Shown here: positions 21,124-32,055 of the stretch, piece after piece | Layout of the letters: every line of letters starts with the position of its first letter | Position numbering within the stretch: position 1 is the stretch's first letter | Assembly (NCBI RefSeq): GCF_964059165.1 | Contig: NZ_OZ060413.1 | Span: forward strand, 434,001-498,000 | DNA: 64,000 nt | From: Buchnera aphidicola (Cavariella theobaldi) | GTDB taxonomy: Bacteria; Pseudomonadota; Gammaproteobacteria; Enterobacterales; Enterobacteriaceae | Direction: 5' to 3' | Made by a program: the position numbers and the translations under genes | The notes under the pieces: generated by a model | The model's input: the letters and a program-made list of their open reading frames with translations, nothing else | Databases searched by the model: none | Told to the model about the DNA's origin: nothing

Positions 21124-21993
21124 ATGAACATGCATGAATTAAGTGTAGTTAGTGATATTAATCACGCTGGTACTTGGTTAATACGTAATCAAGAAATTCT
21201 ACTTACATACATAACTAATTTTACATCAGCTATTGTTATTTTAATAGCTGGTTTGTTTTCAGGAAAAATAATATCTAAAGGTGTGAATACGGTTTTAATT
21301 ACGCGTCATATCGATGCTACTATTGCCGGTTTTCTTTCTGCTTTAATGAGATATATTATTATTACTTTTACATTGATTGCATCCTTAGGAAGAATTGGTG
21401 TACAAACAACATCTATCATTGCTATATTAGGCGCTGCTGGAATGGCGATAGGATTAGCTTTGCAAGGATCTTTATCAAATTTTGCAGCCGGAGTATTATT
21501 AGTTACTTTAAGACCTTTTAAAACTGGAGAATATGTAAATTTAGGTAATGTATCAGGTACTGTATTAAATATTCATATTTTTTATACTACATTACGAACA
21601 TTAGACGGAAAAATGGTAGTAGTACCTAACAATAAAATTATTTCTGGAAATGTAATTAATTATTCAAGAGAGCCTGCACGTCGCAATGAATTTACGATTA
21701 GCGTTTCATATGATACAGATATTGATTTAGTAATTTCTGTTTTAAGACAAGTAGTGGAAAGTGAAGAACGCGTAATAAAAGATCGAGATATTATCATTGG
21801 TTTAAGCGAATTAGCACCATCATCTTTAAATTTTATTGTTCGTTGTTGGAGTAATACAAATGATTTAAATAATGTATATTGGGATTTAATGGCAAAATTT
21901 AAAAAAGCATTAGATCATAATAATATTAAAATTCCTTATTCTCAAATAGATGTACATCTTTATAAAAAAAATAAAATTTTTGGAAAATTTTAA
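21124..21993 (+). CDS. mscS: Small-conductance mechanosensitive channel MscS
   Basis: MscS is an osmotic safety valve in the inner membrane. The 289-residue protein has three N-terminal membrane helices (about 28-55, 65-90 and 97-128), with the pore-lining TM3 rich in Gly/Ala (GAAGMAIGLALQGSLSN). A cytoplasmic beta and alpha/beta vestibule follows (PNNKIISGNVINYSRE). The start could be 21124 or the ATG at 21130. fbaA-mscS adjacency matches E. coli. A 17-A run lies just upstream. Confidence 0.96.
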   Translation: MNMHELSVVSDINHAGTWLIRNQEILLTYITNFTSAIVILIAGLFSGKIISKGVNTVLITRHIDATIAGFLSALMRYIIITFTLIASLGRIGVQTTSIIAILGAAGMAIGLALQGSLSNFAAGVLLVTLRPFKTGEYVNLGNVSGTVLNIHIFYTTLRTLDGKMVVVPNNKIISGNVINYSREPARRNEFTISVSYDTDIDLVISVLRQVVESEERVIKDRDIIIGLSELAPSSLNFIVRCWSNTNDLNNVYWDLMAKFKKALDHNNIKIPYSQIDVHLYKKNKIFGKF

Positions 21994-22053
21994 AAGTATT
22001 ATATGCATAATATTAATACATTATATTTATATAGTCTTAAAAATAAGGTATTT

Positions 22054-25000
22054 ATGTTTATTATCTATAAATCTAATCAACTTCATATTTTATTTTCTAA
22101 AATATGTCAAATTATCAAAAAAAAACCAAAAAATAATATTTTTCAAAAAGAAATTTTTGTTTATGATAATAAAATATTATTACAATGGTTACATATATTT
22201 ATTGCAGAAAAACAAGGCATCTCGGAAAATTTTCAATTTTATTATACTGATCACTTTATTTGGAAATTATTTCAGATTTTTGTAACAGATAAAAATACGA
22301 TAAACATATACAAAAAATCTATTATGACATGGAATATTATGAAGATAATAGAAAAAAAAAATTATTCAAATCATGTCAATACTAATGATCATCCAATAAA
22401 GAAATTTAAATTTTCACTTATTATGGCGGATATTTTCGAACAATACCTGATCTATCGTCCAACTTGGATTAACATATGGGAAGAATATAAAGATATATTA
22501 AAGATTGAAAAAAATGAAGAATGGCAAAAAATAATATGGCAAAACCTTCATTGTTTAGTAAAAAAAAAATATCCATCACAATTACATTATGCAAATATAT
22601 TTCATATTATTAATTCTATTCAAGAAAAAAAAAATATCATAAATGTTCCAAAACGCTGCTTTATTATGTCGTCTTTTTCATTAACTTCAACATATATAAA
22701 AATATTAGAAACATTAGGTAAATATATTAATATTTATTTATTACATGTAACATCATGTAAAAAAAATATTTTTTATTACCAAGTAAAAAAAAATAAAAAT
22801 ATTCTGTTTAATAAAAAAAAACACATTCAAGATGATTCATTAATTATGTTATGGGGAAAATATGAAAAAATTTATTCTTTATATATTAATTCAAAAACTA
22901 TAAAAATTATTAATTGTTTTAAAATAACAAAGGCAGTAAAACTATTAAATATCATTCAAAATGATATTTTAATTACATATAAAAAAAAAAATAAAAATCA
23001 TAGCATATATGATAAAAAAATACTTTATACAAATGACGATTCAATATCTGTAAATGTATGCCATGATAAAAAACATGAAATAACAATTTTATATAAAAAA
23101 ATATTAAATATTTTTAAAAAAAATCCTAGTATTTTACCTGGAGATATTATAGTTGTTTCAAATACAATACATGAATACATTGATTTTATTAATTCAATAT
23201 TTACATCTCAAAAAAACAAATATAAAATTCCATTTTTTATAGGTATAAAAAATTCTAAAAGAAAAAATATTATATTATCTACTTTTATAACCATACTCAA
23301 CTTACCTAATACTCGCTGTAGTAATAAAGAAATATTAGAATTATTAGAAATTCCGGAAATAGCAAATAAATTTAATATTTCAGAAGACGAAATAGAAATA
23401 TTATATAGCTGGGTACAAAATATAAATATTAGATGGGGTATTGATGAAAAACACCAAAATCATTTGTTAAAAATAAAAAATAAAAAAAGTACATGGTTAT
23501 ATGGAATTAAAAAATTATTATTAAGTTATTCTATTAATGAAAAAAACTCTATTTGGAATAATATTTTATCACCTTTATCTATTAACAGTAGTCAATCAGA
23601 ACTAATTGGGAAAATTGCACACTTTATCTTCATTCTGAATAAATGGCGTGTTAAATTATCTCAACCTAAAAAATTCAAATCATGGTACAAATTATCTCAA
23701 TATTTAATTAATGATTTTTTTCAGAATAATATTTTAATACAAAAAACTCTTGATACCATTCAGAACAATTGGGAAAACATGATACATGATGGAATGTTAT
23801 CTGAATATAAAAAAAAAATTTCTATTAATATACTAAAAATTTGTTTCACCAACCGCATAAATTCTATTTTAAATAAAAAAAAATTTTTACCTGGTGTAAT
23901 TAATTTTTGTCATCCTAAATCAACACATAATATTCCTTTTAAAGTTATATATATTATTGGTGCTAATGAAGAAGATATACCAAGAAAACAAAAAATATTA
24001 CCATTCAATTTATTACATTGTCATCCATATATAGGAGATAAAAATATACATATAGAAGATTCTTACTTATTTCTTCAAATCTTATCTTCTGCTAAAAAAT
24101 ATTTTTATATAAGTTATGCAAGATATTCAATACAATATAACATTGCAAGATATCCATCAATATTAATTCAACAATTAATGGATTATATATCATCGCATTT
24201 TTGTTTTATAGGCGATGAGAAAATTAGTAACGCAGAAAACAAAAAAAAAATATTCAATTATTTTTATCAATATCACGAATATCAATACTCTTATCCAATT
24301 CAAAATATAAGAAAAAAAAATAACATTATTCATTTAAAAAATACATTTAAAAAAGAAATTTTAAAGATAAATTATAAAGATTTAATTGATTTTTGGAAAA
24401 ACCCAATTTTATATTTTTTTAAAAAAAAATTCAAAATACAATCTATCTTTAAAAATAAAGAAATACTTACGAACGAAAATTTTTTTTTAAATAAATTCAA
24501 TTGTTTGCAATTTAATACTATTTTATTAAATAAAATTATACATAATGAGGATATAGAAACATGGCTCAAACAGTATGAATTATCAGGTATTTTACCTTAT
24601 AAATATTTTGGAAAAATATTTTTGACAAAACAAAAAAATGCTATGCTAAAAATAGCAAATCTTGTTTCTCAATTTAGAATAAATACAGTAGAAACAGAAA
24701 TTAATTTAAAAATTAAAAAATACGAAATTTATGGAATTCTATCAGAGGTACAAGATACAGGTTTATTACGCTGGAAGCCAAATATTATCAATTATAATGA
24801 CAAAATATCTTTATGGATAGAACATCTTCTTTATTGTGTCCTAGGAGGATCGGAAGATAGTAGAATAATTAGCTATAAAAATCATATTTGGTCTCTTTCT
24901 GCATTACAATCTGATATAGCATCTGAATATCTTCTAAGATATATTATAGGCTATCAAAAAGGAATATATAAACCAGTATTTTTATTAAAATCAGGAATAA

Positions 25001-25239
25001 TGTGGTTAAATTATATATTTGATACTTTTAAAAACTGCATTACACGAGATAAAATTAAGAAAAAAAAAGGATACTTAATACTATTAAAAAACTGGCATGG
25101 AGATAACTATTTTATAGGCGAAAAAGAAAACTTATATATTAAAAGTATTATTCCGGAATTAAATCCAAAAAATATACAAAAAATTTATGCAACAACTCAA
25201 AAATGGTTATTGCCTATTCTAAAAAATCAAAAAAAATAA
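22054..25239 (+). CDS. recC: Exodeoxyribonuclease V gamma chain RecC
   Basis: RecC is the Chi-recognition and strand-splitting subunit of RecBCD. The start is the ATG at 22054 (1061 aa), preceded by AAGG at 22045-22048. Homology begins at MFIIYKSNQLHIL, equivalent to the E. coli N-terminus. An ATG at 22003 would add 17 unrelated residues. Recognisable segments are the YRPTWI stretch (about 134-139), PGDIIVVS, the GVINFCHPK..IPFKVIYIIGAN core and the C-terminal nuclease-like fold. It is extremely A/T-biased but fully open. recB follows after 4 nt; ptrA, which separates them in E. coli, is gone. Confidence 0.93.
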   Translation: MFIIYKSNQLHILFSKICQIIKKKPKNNIFQKEIFVYDNKILLQWLHIFIAEKQGISENFQFYYTDHFIWKLFQIFVTDKNTINIYKKSIMTWNIMKIIEKKNYSNHVNTNDHPIKKFKFSLIMADIFEQYLIYRPTWINIWEEYKDILKIEKNEEWQKIIWQNLHCLVKKKYPSQLHYANIFHIINSIQEKKNIINVPKRCFIMSSFSLTSTYIKILETLGKYINIYLLHVTSCKKNIFYYQVKKNKNILFNKKKHIQDDSLIMLWGKYEKIYSLYINSKTIKIINCFKITKAVKLLNIIQNDILITYKKKNKNHSIYDKKILYTNDDSISVNVCHDKKHEITILYKKILNIFKKNPSILPGDIIVVSNTIHEYIDFINSIFTSQKNKYKIPFFIGIKNSKRKNIILSTFITILNLPNTRCSNKEILELLEIPEIANKFNISEDEIEILYSWVQNINIRWGIDEKHQNHLLKIKNKKSTWLYGIKKLLLSYSINEKNSIWNNILSPLSINSSQSELIGKIAHFIFILNKWRVKLSQPKKFKSWYKLSQYLINDFFQNNILIQKTLDTIQNNWENMIHDGMLSEYKKKISINILKICFTNRINSILNKKKFLPGVINFCHPKSTHNIPFKVIYIIGANEEDIPRKQKILPFNLLHCHPYIGDKNIHIEDSYLFLQILSSAKKYFYISYARYSIQYNIARYPSILIQQLMDYISSHFCFIGDEKISNAENKKKIFNYFYQYHEYQYSYPIQNIRKKNNIIHLKNTFKKEILKINYKDLIDFWKNPILYFFKKKFKIQSIFKNKEILTNENFFLNKFNCLQFNTILLNKIIHNEDIETWLKQYELSGILPYKYFGKIFLTKQKNAMLKIANLVSQFRINTVETEINLKIKKYEIYGILSEVQDTGLLRWKPNIINYNDKISLWIEHLLYCVLGGSEDSRIISYKNHIWSLSALQSDIASEYLLRYIIGYQKGIYKPVFLLKSGIMWLNYIFDTFKNCITRDKIKKKKGYLILLKNWHGDNYFIGEKENLYIKSIIPELNPKNIQKIYATTQKWLLPILKNQKK

Positions 25240-25243
25240 AATA

Positions 25244-28200
25244 ATGAAAATAACCATGAAAATAATACAAGAAAAAAAATTAAATGTATTCAAAATATCA
25301 TTAATAGGTGTAAAACTTATTGAAGCATCAGCTGGAACTGGTAAAACACTTACCATAGTATTATTATACTTGCGATTCTTACTCGGCTTAGGGTATAAAA
25401 AAAATTATGTAAAACCATTATTAGTACGTCAAATACTCATTTTAACTTTTACTAATGCAGCCAAAGAAGAATTAAGAACACGTATTTATAAATATCTTAA
25501 TGATCTGTATGTATCTTGTATACAAAAAAAAAGTGATAATCCTGTCTTAAAATTATTTTTAAAAAAAATTTCAAATATGGATGAAGCTATTTATTTATTA
25601 AAACAAGCGCAAAACCATCTTGATCAATCTGCTATTTATACTATACATGAATTTTGCCAAAAAATGTTAGAATTAAATACGTTTCATTTTAATTCTATTT
25701 TTCATAAAAAAATTGTTGAACATGAAGATGATTTATATCTTCAAGCAACTGAAGATTTTTGGAGATATTATTTTTATCCTTTAAAAAATGATATAGTTAA
25801 AAATATTTTAAAAGAATATTCTGAACCAAAAGTTCTTTTTAAAAAAATTAAACCATTATTAAAAATAAGTTTAATTAACATTCAACATGATTTTAAAAAA
25901 AATGATACATTAACCATTTATTACAATAAAATTATACAAAAAATAAATAATTTTAAAAAAAAATGGTTGCTATATCATAGTAATATATTATCCATTATAC
26001 AAATGTTAAAGATTAATAAAAGAGTATATAATCAATATAATATTACACGATGGGTAAATATTATTACATTATGGGCTAATAAAAAAACAGATGATTTTTA
26101 TATCCCTAATTCTTTAAAATATTTTACTAAAATAAGCATAGAACAATATGCTAACAATGATATTGTTAAACCATATTTTTTTTTTGAAGAAATAAAATAT
26201 ATTTTAAATAAAAATTTTTCTTTAAAAAATATTATTATTTTTTATGCCCTGCGTAATATACCTAAATTTTTAAAAAAAAATAAAGATCAACAATCATGCT
26301 TGAATTTTGATGATTTATTAACATTATTATTAAAAAATATAAAGCAAAATAATTTTATCAGTGAATTTATTAGAAATACATATCCAGCTGCTTTTATTGA
26401 CGAATTTCAAGATACTAATATTCAACAATACAAGATATTTGATTTAGTTTATAAAAAAAATAATAGTATAGCATTATTCTTTATTGGAGATCCCAAACAA
26501 GCTATATATAGTTTTAGAGGCGCTGATATTTTTTCATATTTATATGCAAAAAAACATATAAAAAAACAATATTATCTTGATATTAACTGGCGCTCTTCAG
26601 TTAATATGTGTAATAGCATTAATGCTTTATTTTCTCATCATAAAAATCCATTTTTATTTAAAAATATAAAATTTACTCCTATTATACCATCAAATCAAAA
26701 TATAGAGATGAATTTCAAAATCAAAGGAAAAGTACAAACTGCATTACATGTTTTTTTTCAACCTAAAGAAGAAGTATCTCCTGAAGATTATCAAATATGG
26801 ATTGCCAAACAGTGTGCATATGAAATTAATTATTGGTTGATATGTGCTAATATAGGAGATGCCACTATCAGTATACATCAAAAAGAAAAAGTATTAGAAA
26901 AAACAGATATATGCATTCTTGTTAGAAATACACAAGAAGCACTTCTTATTCAACATGAACTAAAAAATATTAACATACCTTCAGTATATTCATCTAATAA
27001 AAAAAATGTATTCAATACGTTAGATGCTAGCGCATTATTGATTATACTAAAAGCAATTTTAAATCCGACGAATAAAATTTTGCTTTATCAATTAAGTATA
27101 ACACATATTTTTTCACAAATATTCTTTCAGAATACTGATAAAAAAAAATATCAAATAATACAAAAACTATATTCTTATTATCATATATGGGAAGAAAAAG
27201 GAATTTTTTGTATGATTAAAAAAATAGTTTTAGATTATCAAGAAAATACTTCTTTTATTGAATTAAATAAAAATTATAAAAAAAACATTAATTTTTTACA
27301 TTTAGGTGAACTATTAGAAGAAAGATTCAAACATACTATTAAAATAACACATTTAGTGCGCTGGTTTGAAAATGAAATATTTAATAGAAATAATAATTCA
27401 AATTTTGAAAAAATAAAAATATCACATACTCTAAAAAATGCAATACAAATAACAACAATACATAAATCTAAAGGATTAGAATACCCTATTACATGGATAC
27501 CTTTTGGTGTTCAATTTCGTCCAGCGAATATCGCTTTGTTTCATAGAAAAAAAAATAAAAAAATAATTTTTGATTTAGAATCTAAAAATGAAAGTTTTAA
27601 ACTAGCTGATAAAGAAAGATTATCAGAAGACATAAGATTTTTGTATGTAGCACTTACACGATCTATATTACATTGTAGTGTAGGTATAGCATCAATTATT
27701 AAAAAAAAATCAAAAAAAATAAATTATTATAGTGAGACACATAAAACTGCATTAGGATATATTGTTCAAAATGGACGTAAAATGCATTACAAAACATTAA
27801 ATACTCAATTAAAAAAACTAAGTGCACTGAATTATATTAAATTAAATAGTACAATAATCAAATCAAAAGTATCTATAATACATAAACAAAATAAAAATGT
27901 AATACGATCTAATCCATATAACAAAAAATTACATAACATATGGAGTATTACTAGTTATACACAGTTGTACCAAGAAAATTTATTATATAAATATAATTTC
28001 AAGAAAATATGTACAAAAAAAGTGTTTTCTAGCAATCCGAAAAAAAATACTACACTATTAAATACCTATAATTTTCCAAGAGGAAAAAAAACAGGAATTT
28101 TAATACATGATATTCTTAAAGAAATAAATTTTACAAAAACAATAGATTATACTTGGTTTTACAAAAAAGTAGAAAAATATAACATACATAAAAAATGGCT

Positions 28201-28759
28201 ATTAATATTATATAATTGGATAAATAATATTATTCATACACCGTTTACAGAAAACAACATTATCCTATCTGACTTAAAAAAAAAAAATTATATACAAGAA
28301 TTAGAATTTTTTTTACCTATAAAAAAAAAAATATCCAGTAAATCATTAAATAATATTCTTCCACTTGTAAACTCTATAGATAACATTTCAAAACCATTAT
28401 TTTTTAATTCTTTTAGTGGTTTTATAAAAGGTTTTATTGATTTATTATTTATGTGGAATAAAAAATATTATATATTAGATTATAAATCTAATTGGTTAGG
28501 AAACAATAATAGCGAATATTCTCAAGAAAATATAAAAAAAGAAATAATCAAACACAGATATGATTTACAATATCACATATATGCTACAGCCGCACACCAA
28601 TATTTAAAACAAAAAATTAAAAAATATCATTATGACACCCATTTTGGTGGAATTTTATATATTTTTTTACGCGCTATAGATAATAAAAACAAAAAAAATG
28701 GCATTTTTTATATTTTGCCCAAGTATCATGTCATAAAAAAAATTATTTCTTTATTCTAA
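25244..28759 (+). CDS. recB: Exodeoxyribonuclease V beta chain RecB (helicase-nuclease)
   Basis: RecB is an SF1A 3'-5' helicase with a C-terminal nuclease. It has 1171 residues against about 1180 in E. coli. Walker A EASAGTGKT ends at residue 35. Helicase motif II is FIDEFQDT, motif III covers GDPKQAIYSFRGAD, and later motifs are TTIHKSKGLEYP and RFLYVALTRS. The nuclease active site is intact: a GFIDLLF segment with the catalytic Asp, then LDYKSNWLG. A12 (28276-28287) and A11 (28321-28331) runs are in frame. The start may be 25244 or the ATG at 25256. Confidence 0.96.
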   Translation: MKITMKIIQEKKLNVFKISLIGVKLIEASAGTGKTLTIVLLYLRFLLGLGYKKNYVKPLLVRQILILTFTNAAKEELRTRIYKYLNDLYVSCIQKKSDNPVLKLFLKKISNMDEAIYLLKQAQNHLDQSAIYTIHEFCQKMLELNTFHFNSIFHKKIVEHEDDLYLQATEDFWRYYFYPLKNDIVKNILKEYSEPKVLFKKIKPLLKISLINIQHDFKKNDTLTIYYNKIIQKINNFKKKWLLYHSNILSIIQMLKINKRVYNQYNITRWVNIITLWANKKTDDFYIPNSLKYFTKISIEQYANNDIVKPYFFFEEIKYILNKNFSLKNIIIFYALRNIPKFLKKNKDQQSCLNFDDLLTLLLKNIKQNNFISEFIRNTYPAAFIDEFQDTNIQQYKIFDLVYKKNNSIALFFIGDPKQAIYSFRGADIFSYLYAKKHIKKQYYLDINWRSSVNMCNSINALFSHHKNPFLFKNIKFTPIIPSNQNIEMNFKIKGKVQTALHVFFQPKEEVSPEDYQIWIAKQCAYEINYWLICANIGDATISIHQKEKVLEKTDICILVRNTQEALLIQHELKNINIPSVYSSNKKNVFNTLDASALLIILKAILNPTNKILLYQLSITHIFSQIFFQNTDKKKYQIIQKLYSYYHIWEEKGIFCMIKKIVLDYQENTSFIELNKNYKKNINFLHLGELLEERFKHTIKITHLVRWFENEIFNRNNNSNFEKIKISHTLKNAIQITTIHKSKGLEYPITWIPFGVQFRPANIALFHRKKNKKIIFDLESKNESFKLADKERLSEDIRFLYVALTRSILHCSVGIASIIKKKSKKINYYSETHKTALGYIVQNGRKMHYKTLNTQLKKLSALNYIKLNSTIIKSKVSIIHKQNKNVIRSNPYNKKLHNIWSITSYTQLYQENLLYKYNFKKICTKKVFSSNPKKNTTLLNTYNFPRGKKTGILIHDILKEINFTKTIDYTWFYKKVEKYNIHKKWLLILYNWINNIIHTPFTENNIILSDLKKKNYIQELEFFLPIKKKISSKSLNNILPLVNSIDNISKPLFFNSFSGFIKGFIDLLFMWNKKYYILDYKSNWLGNNNSEYSQENIKKEIIKHRYDLQYHIYATAAHQYLKQKIKKYHYDTHFGGILYIFLRAIDNKNKKNGIFYILPKYHVIKKIISLF

Positions 28760-28779
28760 GGGTAAAATACTTTAAAACT

Positions 28780-30606
28780 ATGAAAATGAATCTATTACTC
28801 AAAAATGCTTGTAAAAAAAAAATAATACGACTAATAGATTTTTATTTTGCAGAATATATTGCTAATAATAATCCTGCGATTATGTTAATAGCAGCTTGTG
28901 TAAGTTATGAAAACCAGCATGGACATACTTTTTTATCTCTTAATTACTTTAAACAAAATTGTTTTTTTTCTCAAAAAAACCCAAAATTTATCAAAAAAAT
29001 TTTAAATTCTTTAGGTAATACGCATAATTGGCTAAATTGTATTGCAGAATGTTCTGCTATTGGAAATGGTTCTGTTATTACACCTTTAGTTTTTTATGAT
29101 AACAAAATATATCTGTATAAAATGTGGAAAGCTGAAAAAAATATTTTAAAATTTTTATATGAAAAAAATATTATTAATAATATTAATATAGAACAATGCT
29201 TTAAAGTATTAGAAAAATTATTTCCTCAAGATAATAATCATGATCAAAAAATAGCAGTAGCACTCTCTTTAATTCGTAATATAACGTTTATTATTGGAGG
29301 ACCTGGAACGGGAAAAACAACTACTATTTTAAAAATTATCATTGCTTTCATAAAAACATCAAAAAATCCTATAAAAATACAATTAGCTGCACCAACTGGA
29401 AAAGCTGTAAATAGATTAATAGAAGTTATTAGAAATGATATATTTAATAGAGAACTTAACGAAAAAGAAAAAAAAAATGTTCCATCTACTGCTATCACAA
29501 TACATAAATTGTTAAAAATTCAAAAAATATCTCAAAAAAATTTTTTTAATAGTAATAATCTATTAAAATTAGATTTATTAATTGTAGATGAATCCTCTAT
29601 GATAGATATGTTAATAATGGAAAAATTACTATTTTCTTTATCAAAAAACACTAAAATTATTTTTATTGGTGATTACAATCAATTACCCCCAATAGAAGCA
29701 GGATTTATTTTAAGAGATCTTTGCTATTATTATCAACATGGCTATAGTATCGATGTGTTATTGATATTACAAAAAATTACTAAATGTTTAATTTTAAAAT
29801 GTAATAATAATAAAAAAAGTTTTTTTATCAGTAATAACATTTGTATATTAAAAAAAAATTATAGATTTTATGAAAATTCTGGTATTCATACACTTTCTAA
29901 AGCCATTTTTTATAATAAAAAAGAAATCATTCAAAAAACTTTAAATAATCAGATTCCAAATGTATTTTTTTTTACTGTCAAAAATAATCAAGAATATAAT
30001 AATATGATTGATAAAATTGCTAAAAGATATGAATATTATTGGATGCTTATTCTAAAAAAAGAAAAAATACACTTAATAATAAAAGAATTTCAAAATTTTC
30101 AAGTATTATGTATATTGCGCAATAGCGAATTTGGTGTATCTGGTTTAAATGAACATTTAGAATATCAAATGTACAAAAAAAGAAAAATTAAATTTTTTAA
30201 TAAAAATGAAAAAATATGGTATGTTGGCAAACCTATTATGATCACTAAAAATAATCAATATTTAGGTTTATATAATGGAAATATTGGAATTACCAATACT
30301 AGCAAAAATGGTATCTTACAAGTATCTTTTTTAGAAAAAAACAACTTAACTAAAAATATTCCTGTTGATATTTTAAAAGATTACGAAACTGCATGGGCTT
30401 TAACAGTACACAAAGCTCAAGGATCAGAATTTAAAAATATTATTTTAGTCCTACCTAATACATCTTCTCGAATTTTAAATAAAGATGTATTATATACTGC
30501 AGTAACACGGTCAAAAAAAACAGTGTCAATATATTCTAAAATAAATATATTTATTGAAATGGCTGGTAGAAAAGATGAAAAAGAAAGGAATTTTAATATA
30601 ATTTAA
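28780..30606 (+). CDS. recD: Exodeoxyribonuclease V alpha chain RecD
   Basis: RecD is the 5'-3' SF1B helicase of RecBCD. It is 608 residues, the same length as in E. coli. Walker A GGPGTGKTTT is at about 173-182, LLIVDESSMID is motif II, and GDYNQLPPIEAG is motif III. The C-terminal UvrD-like region has ALTVHKAQGSEF and TAVTRSKK. With recC and recB just upstream, the enzyme is complete. argA and other genes that follow recD in E. coli are missing. Confidence 0.96.
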   Translation: MKMNLLLKNACKKKIIRLIDFYFAEYIANNNPAIMLIAACVSYENQHGHTFLSLNYFKQNCFFSQKNPKFIKKILNSLGNTHNWLNCIAECSAIGNGSVITPLVFYDNKIYLYKMWKAEKNILKFLYEKNIINNINIEQCFKVLEKLFPQDNNHDQKIAVALSLIRNITFIIGGPGTGKTTTILKIIIAFIKTSKNPIKIQLAAPTGKAVNRLIEVIRNDIFNRELNEKEKKNVPSTAITIHKLLKIQKISQKNFFNSNNLLKLDLLIVDESSMIDMLIMEKLLFSLSKNTKIIFIGDYNQLPPIEAGFILRDLCYYYQHGYSIDVLLILQKITKCLILKCNNNKKSFFISNNICILKKNYRFYENSGIHTLSKAIFYNKKEIIQKTLNNQIPNVFFFTVKNNQEYNNMIDKIAKRYEYYWMLILKKEKIHLIIKEFQNFQVLCILRNSEFGVSGLNEHLEYQMYKKRKIKFFNKNEKIWYVGKPIMITKNNQYLGLYNGNIGITNTSKNGILQVSFLEKNNLTKNIPVDILKDYETAWALTVHKAQGSEFKNIILVLPNTSSRILNKDVLYTAVTRSKKTVSIYSKINIFIEMAGRKDEKERNFNII

Positions 30607-30669
30607 ATATTTTATATGAAAATATTATTTTTTATAAATTTTTTAATAAAAAAATAATAAAATTTTTAC

Positions 30670-30746
<77 letters not shown>

Positions 30747-31061
30747 TCTTTAAATATAAATTACACCTTATATAAAAAAAATGCAACCTTTTTTTAAATA
30801 TATTTTATATCATTAATATGATAATATTATGTTCTATTAAAAAAATTTTTATTATATCATATAAATCATTTTTTAAAATGTATTCAAAAAAATCAATTTG
30901 TCTTTATAAAAACAACAGTATTACATAAAAAATCAAATTTTATTTCATGATTTAAAATTAAAAAAAATAAATATGAAAAATAAAAAACAGATATATACTA
31001 AAATCTATTTATTATTCATCAGAATAAATGCATAATCAATTTACGAAGTAACAAGAAAAAT
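30747..31061. other. Intergenic region between tRNA-fMet and ribH
   Basis: These 315 A/T-rich bases separate divergent units: the tRNA reads left and ribH reads right. I see no ORF, no FMN-riboswitch-like sequence and no convincing hairpin. Promoters for both units are expected here but cannot be assigned. Confidence 0.6.
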
Positions 31062-31541
31062 ATGAAAACAATTGAAGAAGGTGTAAAATCAACAAATGTA
31101 TCTATAGCTATCGTTATTTCTAGATTTAACGATTTAATTAATAAAAATTTATTATTGGGAGCTATTGATACACTAGTAAGAATAGGTGAAGTGTCACAAG
31201 AAAAAATATTAAAAATATACGTTCCAGGTGCTTACGAAATACCTATAGTATCAAGTTATATCGCTCATTCTGGAAAATATGATGCCATTATTGCCATAGG
31301 TACTATTATTCAAGGAAGTACTCATCATTTTAAAAATATATCATATGATACTACAAGTAGCCTCTCAAAAATCAGCACCAAGTATTTTATACCTATTACA
31401 TTAGGATTATTAATAACAGAAAATATTCAACAATCTTTTGAGAGATCAGGTAGCAAAATGGGTAATAAAGGTTCTGAAGCCGCTTTAGCTGCATTAGAGA
31501 TGATTAATGTCATGAAAAAATTAAAAAAAATAATTAAATAA
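31062..31541 (+). CDS. ribH: 6,7-dimethyl-8-ribityllumazine synthase
   Basis: This enzyme condenses dihydroxybutanone phosphate with the ribityl-aminouracil to give lumazine, the penultimate step of riboflavin synthesis. The 159-residue protein shows RFND (about 20-23), VPGAYEIP (about 54-61), an IQGSTHHF catalytic His segment (about 84-91) and NKGSEAA near the end. E. coli calls the gene ribE. It is followed by ribD parts and nusB; in E. coli the order is ribD-ribE-nusB, so ribD and ribH are swapped here. Confidence 0.96.
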   Translation: MKTIEEGVKSTNVSIAIVISRFNDLINKNLLLGAIDTLVRIGEVSQEKILKIYVPGAYEIPIVSSYIAHSGKYDAIIAIGTIIQGSTHHFKNISYDTTSSLSKISTKYFIPITLGLLITENIQQSFERSGSKMGNKGSEAALAALEMINVMKKLKKIIK

Positions 31542-31593
31542 TAAAATATAAAAAATGTATATCCGCATAAAAACATTAATATATGGTTTAAAC

Positions 31594-32037
31594 ATGAAAA
31601 ATATATTTTATATGAAAAGAGCAATAAAGATTAGCAAAAAGGGAGAATTTACTACCTCTCCCAATCCCAATGTAGGCTGTGTAATCGTTAATAATAATAA
31701 TATTGTTGGGGAAGGATGGCATGAAAAAACAGGTCATAACCATGCAGAAATAAATGCCTTGAATATGGCTGGGAAAAAAGCAAAAGGAGGAACTGCATAC
31801 GTTACACTAGAGCCATGTAATCATTTTGGAAAAACACCTCCTTGTACACATGCACTTGTCAATGCAGGAATTAAAAATGTTATTATATCAAATTTAGATC
31901 CCAATCCTAAGGTTTCTGGGAAAGGAATATCATATTTAAAAAACAAAGGAATAAAAATTACTACTAATCTTTTATCTCAAGAATCAAAAAAAAATAATTA
32001 TGGATTTTTTAAAAGAATGAACACGGGATTTCCATGA
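31594..32037 (+). CDS. ribD1: Riboflavin deaminase domain, RibD N-terminal half
   Basis: This is the pyrimidine deaminase acting on diaminohydroxyphosphoribosylaminopyrimidine. It is 147 residues from the ATG at 31594; the frame is open to 31555, but homology begins near MKNIFYMKRA. The zinc site is complete: H50-A51-E52 and PCNHFGKTPPC with C75 and C84. The frame ends in TGA (32035-32037) exactly where E. coli RibD continues from the deaminase into the reductase domain. The TGA occupies the conserved Tyr position after G-F-P. Confidence 0.94.
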   Translation: MKNIFYMKRAIKISKKGEFTTSPNPNVGCVIVNNNNIVGEGWHEKTGHNHAEINALNMAGKKAKGGTAYVTLEPCNHFGKTPPCTHALVNAGIKNVIISNLDPNPKVSGKGISYLKNKGIKITTNLLSQESKKNNYGFFKRMNTGFP

Positions 32038-32055
32038 ATACAATTAAAATTAGCA

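Noticed and set aside
22003-22053. Upstream ATG extension of recC
   Set aside because: The 17 extra residues lack similarity, whereas the ATG at 22054 has an AAGG site and matches the E. coli N-terminus.
32034-32055. ATG overlapping the ribD1 stop (ATGA at 32034) as ribD2 start
   Set aside because: It is in a different frame from the reductase domain.
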